Made by a program: the position numbers and the translations under genes
Shown here: positions 46,310-58,839 of the stretch, piece after piece
Layout: every line of letters starts with the position of its first letter
Numbering within the stretch: position 1 is the stretch's first letter
Notes under the pieces: generated by a model
Database searches by the model: none
Seen by the model: the letters and a program-made list of their open reading frames with translations, nothing else
What the model was told of the DNA's origin: nothing
From: Paralvinella palmiformis
Lineage: Eukaryota; Annelida; Polychaeta; Terebellida; Alvinellidae
Length of the DNA stretch: 64,000 nt
Assembly (NCBI GenBank): GCA_025642065.1
Contig: JAODUP010000408.1
Location: 287,001 to 351,000, forward strand
Direction: 5' to 3'

Positions 46310-49080
46310 GGATAGGCCAGTGAGTGACGAGTGAGTGACTGATTGCCCTTAATGAGTGAATCGGTACATCAGTGAATCACTGGAGTCAAATATTCCATTA
46401 GTCCTGTTTCCTTTAATTCGTTAACTCATTCCTATATTCTGTCAGTCAGGTACTCAATCAGCCCTCATATCATAAACGCTGTCCGTAGCCCTCATACCGA
46501 CGGCAGCGAGATGACGTACTGACGACGTAGAAACTGACGTGACGCCGGCGATACGGCACACGTCGTCACGCTTAACGAGCCATTTACCGCCCTCTGGCGG
46601 CACAGTACCCGACGTCGGTCGAGTATCGCCGACAATAAACGACATTACGTCTGCCGACAATCGGTCCTCGATTGACGTAATTCAACTGATCAAGTACGGC
46701 CATATTTGTTAGGTTCAGTTCTGACCTCTGCCAGACCGCGTATTTCTCCTTGCCGATTTCGGCCTGGCCGAAGCCCGGTACTTGGCGCCGTACTCGTCCC
46801 GGTCCCCCCCCCCCCCCACAGCCATCGCAACCATTGTCCTGATCACGTGTCCCCATTCCCTCGTGTCTCTCCGGCCACCGACATTGGCAGCCCGGCATCA
46901 AGTCTTACGCTGAAGGCATCGATATCTCACCGCCCTACAATCCGGTTAGGATTAGCGCCGTTCAGGATCCGCTGATCCAGGACCGGGCACCGAGCGGCCT
47001 CCGGATTAGATTAGCCGATCGCGTTTCCTCGCCCATCCGCCGCGTTGGCCAACGCCGCTCGCCAGGCGGCGCCCTAACGTCGTTAGCGTCATCAAAGGGT
47101 GCCCACCACCGGCGGGCAGATATATCGAGAGAGTGGGAGTGGGGGGGGAAGTCAGATTTGGAATATCCAGTGGCAAAGCGGTAGGTTGAAGTAGGGGGCT
47201 CGTGATAGGGCGCCAGACGATCGCCCATGTTCGGCCGTGACCCCTATTCCCCCCCCCACATGCGGGTGGAGGCCATCGGCCAAGTCATGTGACCTACTCG
47301 TGACGATCGGCAGCCGTACGTCACGCCGAGTCACGTGGTGGGAGCGCTTTATCCACTCGGCTCCCTAATGCGATCGACTACAAATTGAATTCGTTAGTCA
47401 CCAATTGTGCGTGTCCTCTCAACTCGGCTGACGATTGTCCATTTTTGTCTTAAATCTAATATCGCCCATATCGGATCCCGCCTCACTCACCATTTCCCCT
47501 CCCCCTCCTCGCTCGGCTAAGCTCGGCACTGATCGCCAATCTTCGTCTAATCATCGCCATCATTATGGCCGCTTAACATCGGCCGCCGGACTTCTGATGG
47601 CCGTTCTGGAGACACGCACGCACGCCAACCACCGCCGCCTTCTGGATAAGGGGACGACCGCCATTTAGGCGGATCGTGTCCGGATCGTAATCCGGAAGCG
47701 CGTTATTCCGTGATCTTTGCGGGCCATCTCTATATAGCATATCTATCGGTCTGTCTTTCACATACAGATACGCATAAACACACGCACGCACGCACGCACG
47801 CACATACGCACGCAAGCACGCACGCACACACACACGCAGACACACACTGTATATTCTGCTGTAAGTCATTCAGCCTTATGAGTGCATGCGTATATGGGTA
47901 ATAGAACGCGCGTGGCTGCTTGTCTACCCGTGCGTCTGCAGGCGCGTGCGTGCGTGAATGATAGCCTACCTGTCTGCCCACATTTCTACATGTCTGTCCT
48001 TTCCAGATCCTTTTCACGCCCATTTTAAGTGACACGCGAACGGACGCATAGTGAGTATGACTCAGCACTTTCAGTACGTACACAACCCGTCAGGATCCGC
48101 TTGTATCCATTAGTGTCAGCGAGGTCATCGCCAAACGGGCTAGCCACCGTCATCAATAGTAACCGAGCTAAATTCCGATGATTGACGTCTCTTCCGGATT
48201 TGACAACGCCAGTACAATAAATCCTCCCCCTTCTCAACCACCCCTCCTCCGCCCTCGTTCACCCCCCCCCCCCCAATAAACCCGATTCAACTCCGAACAA
48301 CTTTCTACACCGAAGTCTTAACGAACACCAGCAAACCCGATACATATCATCGCCGCGGCCGATCCCACCGACCGGAAATAGCCACACAGCGCCCACTGGC
48401 GAGCGGAAATTCGCCGCACGGTTAATTGGTGGTCGTTTTGCGGCGATCTCTAATCGGAGATGCTATATCTCTATAGCTGTAAGACTGGGTGCCGACTCAC
48501 TTCGAGTATATTAGCCAGTAACCCGACTATGATTAATCCGCGAGCTTCGCCCATGGACCCCCCCCGTCGTCGCTGATCAGTTAAAATAGTTCCACACATC
48601 GTCGTCGTCAGCCATTAATTACTAGTCATTTGAGCCTAGAACTTATTATACGTCGCCTTTTATTTACCGTAATCTAACTGCGAGCCATTCCAATCAATAC
48701 CCCCATCGTTTCTGCCCCCCGTGCCCCGGCCACATGGGGCGGCCATATTGGTCGGGGGCCAGCCGACGCCAACATTCAATATGGCCGGCGTAATGACGGT
48801 GACGTAAGCTCGGCGCTCGTTTCCGGCCTCCCGTTATCGGCCGGGGTCGGAGTTGGCGACCCGACAGGAAGTCACTCAATCGGCATTGTTCTCGGATTTG
48901 ATGTAAGATTTCTCGGCTGAAGTGACGATTGGGAGGTAGACAATCGGGATTCGGCGACTGTCTCTGTCACTGTCCTTCAGTGTCAGCGCGCGCGCGTGTC
49001 TGTGTGTGTGTGTGTGTCTGTGTGTTACAATAGCTAAAGTTAATATTGACCCAGAGATAGAGCAATTATTACTGGTCGCT
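46310..49080. other. CpG-containing unique block
   Basis: About 2.7 kb with balanced to high G+C, many CG dinucleotides and little simple repeat apart from (ACGC)n near 47.78 kb. Open frames here (for example 46584-46901 minus) have no domain features. Candidate regulatory sequence or an unrecognised promoter. Confidence 0.4.
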
Positions 49081-49089
49081 AAATAAACG

Positions 49090-49745
49090 ATACAAATATG
49101 GCGCCTATGGGCTGTTGATAGACGCTAGACACTAACATGGGTGTTGATAGACCCTAAACAATAACATGGTTGATGATATACTCTAGACACTAACATGGCT
49201 GATGATAGACGCTAGACACTAACATGGGTGTTGATAGACTCTAAACAATAACATGGTTGATGATATACTCTAGACACTAACATGGTTGATGATAGACTCT
49301 AGACACTAACATGGCTGATGATAGACTTTAGACACTAACATGGTTGATGATAGACTTTAGACACTAACATGGTTGATGATAGACTCTAGACACTAACATG
49401 GTTGATGATAGACTACAGACACTCACATGCTTGATGATAGACTCTAGACACTAACATGGCTGATGATAGAGTTTAGACACTAACATGGTTGATGATAGAC
49501 TCTAGACACTAACTTGGTTGATGATAGACTCTAGACACTAACATGGCTGATGATAGACTCTAGACACTAACATGGTTGATGATAGACTCTAGACACTAAC
49601 ATGGTTGATGATAGACTACAGACACTCACATGGCTCATGATAGACGCTAGACATTAACATGGCTGATGATAGACTCTAGACACTAACGTGGCTGATGATA
49701 GACTCTAGATACTAACATGGCTGATGATAGACTATAGACATTAAG
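49090..49745. repeat. 29-bp minisatellite, about 22 copies
   Basis: Unit about ACATGGTTGATGATAGACTC then TAGACACTA (29 bp), with scattered substitutions (gctgatg, gggtgttg, tttagac). No spacers. It continues through degenerate monomers into the 39-bp array. Confidence 0.95.
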
Positions 49746-50039
49746 CCAAATGATAGTCGTGGGCTTTAATCCTAACGTGGCGTCTATATATTCTAGAATC
49801 TGCCACAACTCCTGATTGATTTTAGACACTATTACGGCTAAATATATTATCTAGATGCCAACCTATAATATAAATTATAGCATTATAATCTATAAGTTGA
49901 TGATCCGCTTTAGACACTAACTTGCCATCAATAAACTCATGATCGATCACAGGTAGTAACGTCACCCCAATATAGGCTGATGATCGACTCTAGACAGTAA
50001 CCAATGATAGACTATAGACACTAACATTAATTATTAACG

Positions 50040-50625
50040 TCAATACGTTGATAATCGATGCTATAGGCACTAACATAGAGTCTATAGACTGATGATCGAC
50101 TCTAAACACTAACATGGGATCTATAAGCTGATGATCGACTCTAAACACTAACATGGGATCTATAAGCTGATGATCGACCCTAAACACTAACATGGGGTCT
50201 ATAAGCTGATGATCGACTCTAAACACTAACATGGGGTCTATAAGCTGATGATCGACTCTAAACACTAACATGGGATCAATAAGCTGATGATCGACTCTAA
50301 ACACTAACATGGGTCTATAAGCTGATGATCGACTCTAAACACTAACATGGGGTCTATAAGCTGATGATCGACTCTAAACACTAACATGGGGTCTATAAGC
50401 TGATGATCGATTCTAAACACTAACATGGGGTCTAAAAGCTGATGATCGACTCTAAACACTAACATGGGGTCTATAAGCTGATGATCGACTCTAAACACTA
50501 ACATGGGGTCTATAAGCTGATGATCGACTCTAAACACTAACATGGGGTCTATAAGCTGATGATCGATTCTAAACACTAACATGTGGTATAAAAGCTGATG
50601 ATTGATTCTAAAGCCTAACAGGCGC
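50040..50625. repeat. 39-bp minisatellite, about 14 copies
   Basis: Unit ACATGGGGTCTATAAGCTGA then TGATCGACTCTAAACACTA (39 bp). Because 39 is divisible by three, the minus strand shows a repeating 13-residue frame (MLVFRVDHQLIDP), which I regard as an artefact. Confidence 0.95.
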
Positions 50626-51161
50626 CTGTAAATTATAGTCCATATGGCTCGTATGATAGAACTAACAACTTAGAGGACATTCTATATATGGAAACATTGT
50701 TAAGGTTCCCTCTAACAAGGTTCCAACTCATTCCCTATCTGGTTCAATGTCGACATTTTTTTATAGATCAGCATTGATTCATATGGTTCCACGTATATAA
50801 CCTTACATGGTTCCGTCAGGAGTCTATAGACACTACACGTGCTCAGACACAATGGAAAATATCAACATCCGGTCACTAGAACGATAGATGGCGCTATTTG
50901 GTGAGTTGGTCACGTGACGAATGGATCATGGCGTCGCCTGGTCGGCGTCATTTGTGTGGCACTTGATAACGTGTGAGATTCTTTCAGTGGTCTGTCTGTC
51001 TGTGTGTGTGTGTGCACGCGCGCGCGCGTGCGTGTGCGTGTGTGTATGTCCTGTGTTTTAACAGTTAGTGAACCGGCACTGCCACAGATATATCCATGAC
51101 GGGTCATTACAATATGTGGTTGATTCATCAAGGCGCCAATAATAAGAAATCTTATCTAAAG

Positions 51162-51193
<32 letters not shown>

Positions 51194-52176
51194 TAGTACT
51201 CATGTCTATTTACCATTTTACTGACCAGGGAGGGACATGGATTAGTTACTAACCCATCTCTATATTCCTTGCTCGGTCCTCCCCCCGTCACACTCACGTA
51301 CGCACGTACGCACGTACGTACGCACGCATGCACGCACACGCACACACACACACATATTAATACACGAACCACGAACTTGAAGACACCAGGAACCACTTCA
51401 TAGCGAATTAAGGTCAGATGAGCGATAATATGAGTAAAACAAAAGCCACTTATGGCGGCAGCTAACAGACGACGACAGGTGAGTGAGTACCTCTATAGCT
51501 GTGGATATATCGGATGTTTTATCGTGACACTAATTAACGTTTATCCATCACCACGGCGACCGCTTCGTTGTGAGTGGAAATAAAATAATTAAACCGATTA
51601 ATCCGCCATCTTTGATACAATCTTCGTTTCGAACACCTCTCCCCCCAGCCTTCCCCACCATTGGCCCCTGTCCGGTGATGACGCCAGCTTAAGGCTTAAA
51701 ATAGAGGATGTGGACAGTAAACACATCCCGGTATAAGGCTTTGGTCCTGCGGTATAAAATCCTTACTTAACGAATGACCATTGACCTACAACAACTGATC
51801 TGGAACTTTCTTTTTGAACCTCATAAAAGGTGATCGACGCGTTTCTAGCTATCAGATAATGATCTTCGGATGCTTATCGGTTTATATCTATTTTTGCAGA
51901 ACGTAAACAAAACAGCAGAACGTAATCCCCACACACACATACGGAGAACGAACCAGCCACAATCAGGCCAATTACACGGAGACTGACACAGTTCAGCCAC
52001 GTGCTAATTTGGTGATACACTGGCTACCTTTCTGTGCCAGAATCTAGCCGACACGTCATCACCGCAAATCAAACAAAGATAAAACCTATTAAGTGTAGGT
52101 TCGGAATTAGTCCAATAAGTCCTTCTTGAAGTCGTGACAGGTGACTCAAGAAGCGTCCGTGAGTGCCAATAAAGTG

Positions 52177-52290
52177 TACTCACTCACTCACTCACTCACT
52201 CACTCACTCACTCACTCACTCACTCACTCACTCACTCACTCACTCACTCACTCACTCACTCACTCACTCACTCACTCACTCACTCACTCA
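52177..52290. repeat. (CACT)n microsatellite
   Basis: Perfect tetranucleotide run, same repeat as (GAGT)n on the other strand. Confidence 0.98.
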
Positions 52291-52624
52291 TTAGAACAAA
52301 CTAGTGACAATTTGAGGAGGAGGAGGTAACAGAAAGGTGCTAACTCTAATGAAGTAAGTTGTCAAATGACATAACCTGATAACAAGAGTTACCAAGGTCA
52401 TGGGAATGACCTCCAGTATGTAAGCCATCATATGGTAAGACCTCAATGGGTGATAAATGGGGAAGACTCACCGTGTCAGTGACTTCCGTAGAGGCGAGGC
52501 GAATTACCATTATGACTGATGACGTATGGTTTCGTCGGATATTCACTCACATTCACTCACATTTTCATTAAGTGATACCTGTATGTAAACTCTGATGTGG
52601 TAGTACTAGATTAATACCCGATCA

Positions 52625-52808
52625 GGGCACCTACGTGGTCTATATAGTTGGTAGCGGGTTGGACCACGGTTCACTATCACCTGAGTTCTAACTTCGGCGT
52701 GGGCCTATCTGAAGGGTATTTCATCTTTAACTTCGCTTCATTACCTTTGTAGGTCGCTCGGCCCATTTAGCCTAGCACGTGCACATCATCATCATCATCA
52801 TCATCATC
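52625..52808 (+). mobile_element. SINE family A, diverged copy
   Basis: CACCTACGTGGTC, TAGTTGGTAGCGGGTTGGAC, a mutated B-box (GTTCTAACTTCGG), body with GGTCGCTCGGCCCATTTAGC, and a (CAT)n tail. The GTGGCCGTAAAACATCAAT block is missing just before the tail. Confidence 0.85.
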
Positions 52809-53262
52809 AACAACCCGATGTTGAAGAGATGTGAAAGACCCTATGAATAACTCACTTAGACCCCGAACACATGTATACCACTAAGACCTTTAAGAAACCA
52901 ATTAGAACATCACGAATAATGCGATCAGATATCACCATACCACCTAGATTAAGACCATAATCAGAGCCAGCCAACAAGCCTAGGTAAATCATTCCATAAC
53001 AGAAACACCTGTGGGGGGGAGGTTCAGACTGGGGAATCCGTCTCAACGACCACACTAGTCCTCAACCGGACCACACTAGTCCTCCTTCCAAGACCACCCA
53101 CCACCCATTAACCGGTGATTTGTGATAACACAGTAAAAAGTGCTGTGATAAAATGCGGGCGATTCCCGATTCGAGTCCGCCAATTGGCTGTTGATTAGTC
53201 ATGTAGTGAGTGATGAGTTGACTTACTGTTACGAGTTGAATTATTAATCCCCCCGGCTATTA

Positions 53263-53306
<44 letters not shown>

Positions 53307-53356
53307 CAACAACAACAACAATAATAATAATAATAATTATTATTATTATTATTATA
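53263..53356. repeat. (AAT)n(AAC)n(ATT)n, self-complementary
   Basis: AAT units, AAC units, AAT units, then ATT units; the AAT and ATT halves can pair as a hairpin. Confidence 0.93.
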
Positions 53357-53359
53357 TAG

Positions 53360-56300
53360 TCATTTCCAAGACTCCCAATGTTACCCAAGACTCCACCAGA
53401 CAATATTAAGACCAAATAAGAACTCAAAAAGAATTCTACAATATGTTAGGATGATTCGCAGCACCTGAAGACCAAATTAAGACCACAACAAGAACTCACT
53501 AAAACTAGTCCAATATTCCACTAAGACCCGATCTAATACCATGCCAAGACTACACCAAGAGCGGAGAGACCATGCAAGCCTAGATAAGACCACATATAGA
53601 TGAAACCGGGACCGCCCGAAGACCAGTGGCCGAGTTCGGATAAGACCACACTTAGGCGATGCGCCAAGACGGCACCAAGACCGCATAGGAGGCCCCGACC
53701 AAAACAGCGGAATAAGACCACGCCAAGAGACCAGAAGACAACTCCCACCGAGACCGAACTGAATCGTCCGCCAAGACCTAACAAGACCCAGTCGGTGTCG
53801 CAGTCATCCCCCCCTCCCCCGTGTTCCACGTCACGTCGGTAAGACATTTAACCGAAGACAGAGAGAGTCCAGTGTTAAATAATAAATGGCCGAATCTCTG
53901 ATGTTAATCAGCTGACATCCGAGGTGTGTCTATCTAATGTGAGTAAGACTGGCCGCGTGAGCCACTCACGGTGAGCAGACGCAGGACCATTAACGCTCGC
54001 CCGGGGGGGGGGCTGGCGGGCTCACGTCACCGGGGCCCGACGTTAGCTCGACAAACCCGACGGCCGACGTTCTAAGTCCGACTTAATAACGGCACGCCGA
54101 CGTCGGCTAACCTCTCGGGAGACGTCCCCGACGTCGACGCTAAGACAATTCGTTCACCTCTCTGATTTGTTCTACGGCTCCCTCTGGTGTCATTTGGCCG
54201 GCACCTGAGTTGTTGGTCGCCCGACAATCTAATAAGAAAATGAGCCGAGACCTGAGGAGAAGCGACGTCCTCGATCCGGACTCTTGTCACCGGGACGTCC
54301 GCTAGGGGGCGCCATTAGTCGAGGACGTGCTAATCGTGGGACGGGAGGAATTAGCAAGGAGGGTGGGCGAGGATTTTGTCGAGAATTTGGAGGACTTGGA
54401 GGAGTTATCGTCTGATTGTTCTTTTCTTGTAGTCAGCCGACGGATCCGAGCCTCGTTCTTACCTGGATCGTATCGGATCTGTCATCTTGTCGTGTGTTAG
54501 GCGAGTGTAACCAATTGGTGTTCTGGACTCGTATAATCACTTGTCAGGATCACTTTGTGCTGACGGCTTGATTTATGTCAACTGTCAGTTATGTATGCAA
54601 TCTTTCTCACTTTATTGGGATGCAAAGTATGACCTTTATATCTGTGTATCTGTTTGTCTCTCTATCTTTGTTTTTTTTCTTCATGCGTTTCTCGGTACTT
54701 TCCTTTTATATATGAGCTCTATATACAGATAGACTAGCGCAGTTGGTAGCGTCCTGTACTGCAAAGTTCCAAGTCATGGGCTCGAATCCAAGTGATACTT
54801 GTGTCTGTGGGAGACAGTATTTCCCTCAAAGAGCATTCCCTGGCCATATGTTCCAGGTGAGACCTAACACCGAGACTAAACTCACTCACTCACTCACTCA
54901 CTCACTCACTCACTCACTCACTCACTCACTCACTCACTCACTCACTCGTCCGACCCCCCACCAACCCCCCACACACAACGATACGCCATCCTACGTACAC
55001 CTGCAGACCAGAGAGAGAGAGGGGGGGGAGGTGGATGGATAGAACACGTGACCTCTAGGAGCTGACATTCATAAATCATTGGCTGGTGTGTGGTCCCCAA
55101 GGATTGAATCTTGTATCCTGACAGAGTAACGACATTAAATAGAATAAATCCGCCGACTCGGTCGACAAGACCATTTGTGTCCGGGTATCCAGGGATCCGG
55201 AAAGCTGTGAGGTGCCGCTCCGCACGTCCACGGCTTCGTTTGTCATTTCACGTCCGACAAACAACCGGATGTCGCCGATACAATATGGTGTCCCTGCGGG
55301 ATGGCCGCGAGATGGCGCCCTCTAGCCGTTGGCCATTAATATTCACGACCCGGATGCCGGAGCGGTAGGTGGCGCTAAGTGTCCACGCCGACAAAAGCCG
55401 GCGAATGGCGTGAATTTCTTCCGACGGTCGCCCGATCTAAAAAGCCTGACATGACCTAAATTGTTACCGCGTCACCAAGAGGTCAAAGGGCAGCCTTCTG
55501 GATCTAAGTGTAGCAAGCTGGACGGTAGGGACGCAGATATGGCGGACGATACCAGAGAGCTTAGCGCGAGTGCTGACCTCCTGACATCGGGACTTTACCG
55601 GATCACGATAGGTCGAGGGCCGGCTATCGGGATAAAGGGATTAAGCACAAGATGGCGCTTCGGCGACGGGTCAGGGGTCAATGACGTACTCGAGTCGGTA
55701 ACGTGGGCTATTGTTAGCAGTGTCTCGAGCAATTTGACATCCGGTCGAGACGTGATAGCCCCCTCCCTGGGGGGGGGGGCGGCGTCTATTCCGGACCGCC
55801 GCCCGTCGGAGGTGTCGGACGACGGGCGGCGAAATGGGCGACCAACCGGAAGGAATGAGCTACCGACCACGTGAGCGAGAGGCGACGACGCAAGCAAAAA
55901 TTGCGATCCGGCAAATGTGGGACGTCGGGTGGACGCTACATCAGAGCGGGCGATGTGCCTGCGCTGACAAGCACGTGGGGTTTGAAAACATCAACTTCCG
56001 GTCGGATTTCCGTGGCAGTTTGTTAGATTAAAGTTTGATGAGAACGAATCGAAGGGAAAGCGTGAAGTGGCGCATTAACAGAACTATTACACGCTAATAG
56101 AGGAGTTAATATATATATGTCCGGGAATGTTGTCATTGGACACCAGGAGTGGGGGGAGGGGAGAGTTATGGAGGAAGGGGAATTTCTATATTCGGGGGAG
56201 CGCGGTAGCGGGGTCCTATAATCGATTTGAGCAAAAACTCCACCGAACCTTTTGTAATGTACTCTACTGACACCAAACTCTACCGGCCATTTATAATAGG

Positions 56301-57780
56301 TCCGACATTCTGCTCGCTGTATGGTAGATTACATTCATTCTGCGATGAACAGATAGAGAGCAGTGGCTGAAGATTTCCACACTCTCTGAGAGTGGATGAA
56401 GTTCAGATAGGACGCGATAGGGAACGTTTCGGTTACGAAGTTCACGCGGACGCGAAGGGCGCACGCGGCGGCGGAATAGCGAAGTCGAACGCGACCCCCC
56501 GTCGTCTGTTGGTAGAACAAAACACCTGAAGACGAATCGCTTTGTCTAGATCGAAACGAAAGCCATTTTTAAACTGAATCAAGCCGGAACAATGTGACGA
56601 AGAGAGAGCGAGAGAGAGAGAGAGGGAGCAGAACCCCTAACACCATTATTAGAAAATACATTAACCAACTTTAATGGGTACCCGTGATGACCTCTTTTTG
56701 GCAGCAAGCCAAGTTTCGAAGTTTTCCTTATAGCAGCTCTGTCTATAAGGTTGAGGTCAATTTCCAAATTCAATATGTAAACTGGAGGATATTTCGGAGA
56801 GAAAAAGAATAATAATGCCAGTCTCGGGCTGCCGCGAACTGCTACAGAGCCCCAACTACTGCTGGGTAAATAAAGGTTTAGACACCTCGAGATGTCAGTA
56901 GAGATGTGTGTGTGTGTGTGTGTACTACAGGTGTGCTAGTCTACCGACGGCGCTGGTCACCGCCAGGCGAGGGATTATAATCGTCGTACTTCACTCAATG
57001 TAAACGTGAAATCCAAATAAGCTCGCATCGAAGACGGCGTTCTGTCCCGAAACCCGAACGCAACTCTCTCGTCGACGCAAACAAAGCCATCTAGACCAAG
57101 ACATCAACCGGACGTAACGTTTGGTACGAAATGACAAAGGCGAAGCGACCGGGCCGAGAAATCCTAGATCCGAAATCAAATCAACTCTCGTCGATTGGGT
57201 GGCCAAGGGGAGGGCCGATTCTTCACCTTTTAATCCCTCGCCCCCGAGGAAGCCAAATAGAAGTGCGGCAGGTGAGCGTGTGACGTACGGGTTGCCGGTA
57301 TGGGGGGGGGGGGACAGGCGAGTTGCAGGAGGTCATTCACCGAGAGGGGCCAGTTGTCATCACGGTAGATTATCGTCAAGACGGTGTCATTTTACCTGGA
57401 GGATGACCGAAGCTTTTATCGCCAATACAAAGAGTGAGCAGTCGTCGGGGGAGTCGATTGGTTCTTCGTCATCAAGCTCAGAACGTAGTCTTAGGGTCTT
57501 CCTACCGACTTGGATTTGGTAGGCACTTAACGGCCGTCTACGGTGTCCTCGTGTGTCCTTATAGGACGGGCCGAGGAGCTACCTATGGCGGGTCGGTCGA
57601 CTAGCTCCTAATGCGTCCCATGTTTTCGTCCCGTTGTCATGACGTCAGCAGTAGGTGGCGCTGCTAGTCTGATATGGTTAGCCATTCGGGTTACAATTCA
57701 ATATCCAGCCATTACTGTTTTTAACACATGTAAATAATTATCTAGTATACAAGCCTATATGTTATCACTTTAACGCCAGC
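53360..57780. other. CpG-containing unique block with one SINE
   Basis: Long G+C-rich stretch broken by the family C SINE at 54.7 kb. Frames such as 55461-55874 plus and 57121-57522 plus are open but look random in composition. No gene supported. Confidence 0.4.
54732..54946 (+). mobile_element. tRNA-derived SINE (family C) with (CTCA)n tail
   Basis: Starts TAGCGCAGTTGGTAGCGTCC (A-box, like elongator tRNA-Met) and has the B-box GGGCTCGAATCC about 35 bp later. A non-tRNA body with CCTGGCCATATGTTCCAGGT follows, and it ends in GACTAAACTCACTCACTCAC. The stems do not pair as a functional tRNA. The long tetranucleotide run is its tail. Confidence 0.75.
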
Positions 57781-57786
57781 CTGTAT

Positions 57787-57789
<3 letters not shown>

Positions 57790-57843
<54 letters not shown>
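57790..57843. repeat. (AT)n microsatellite
   Basis: Uninterrupted run; a similar one lies at 58224-58266. Confidence 0.98.
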
Positions 57844-57847
<4 letters not shown>

Positions 57848-58221
57848 ATTCTTTTCTTTTTTCTTCAGATGTCAGTCACCCAAGACTATCATTAATAATC
57901 ATCACTAAGTTAAAGAAGTAAACAGTTTGCTGTGTTGACAACCATTTTTCATTGTTACGATGATGGCGTGTATAAGAAATCCTCAACGCGTTTACAAAGA
58001 TCGTTAATGACGAAGTAAAACCCGATCATTTCTAAACATAGATATATGACAAGCGTGGTGATTAAACTACGCCTTAAAATGATTTGGTAGGCATGTATAA
58101 AACGTATATTTATCGTTTTTATTACGTATTACTACACGGCCAACAATAGGCAGGTGAGGCCACTCGAGATCTACAGTTCCCTAAGGAGATGCCCGAGTAT
58201 ATTATGGTAGAGGATTATCCA

Positions 58222-58268
<47 letters not shown>

Positions 58269-58579
58269 CGTCATCCGATATGGATTGATAACTGTATGGT
58301 GATGATCGGGTGATCCAGAGAGATAGACACTTTATGGTTCAGTACCTATAGTAGCAGGGATAGAGGACACCCCCGCCACCGCTCGACGTACCGAAAGTTT
58401 CTATTTAGTCACGTCAGAGGCGTCACCCCGCACTCCGGTTAAAGCTTACCCTCGCTCCTTCGGCACCATGCGGTAACCCCCCCGGGGGGGGGGAACACCC
58501 CTTCCCCCCCGGGGACGCCGCTTAACTCGCTTATCTCCTCTCTTGATTGCTTCATCGAATGTTGGCCAACGAAAGGAAG

Positions 58580-58729
<150 letters not shown>

Positions 58730-58839
58730 CCACCCAACTATCATCTACCCATCCAGCCAGCCGGCCGACTAGTCATAAACTGGGCGAGTGGGTGTTAGTG
58801 GGTGAAAAAAAGCTCGTCGAGTTTGTGTGAAAGTCACCG

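Noticed and set aside
49990..50582. Repeating 13-residue protein MLVFRVDHQLIDP
   Set aside because: It follows from the 39-bp unit being a multiple of three; the related 29-bp array next to it has no such frame.
49090..50640. CRISPR-like array
   Set aside because: Units are head-to-tail with no unique spacers, in a eukaryotic genome.
55461..55874. 137-codon plus-strand frame
   Set aside because: It overlaps an equally long minus-strand frame in CpG-rich sequence; composition looks random and no domain is visible.
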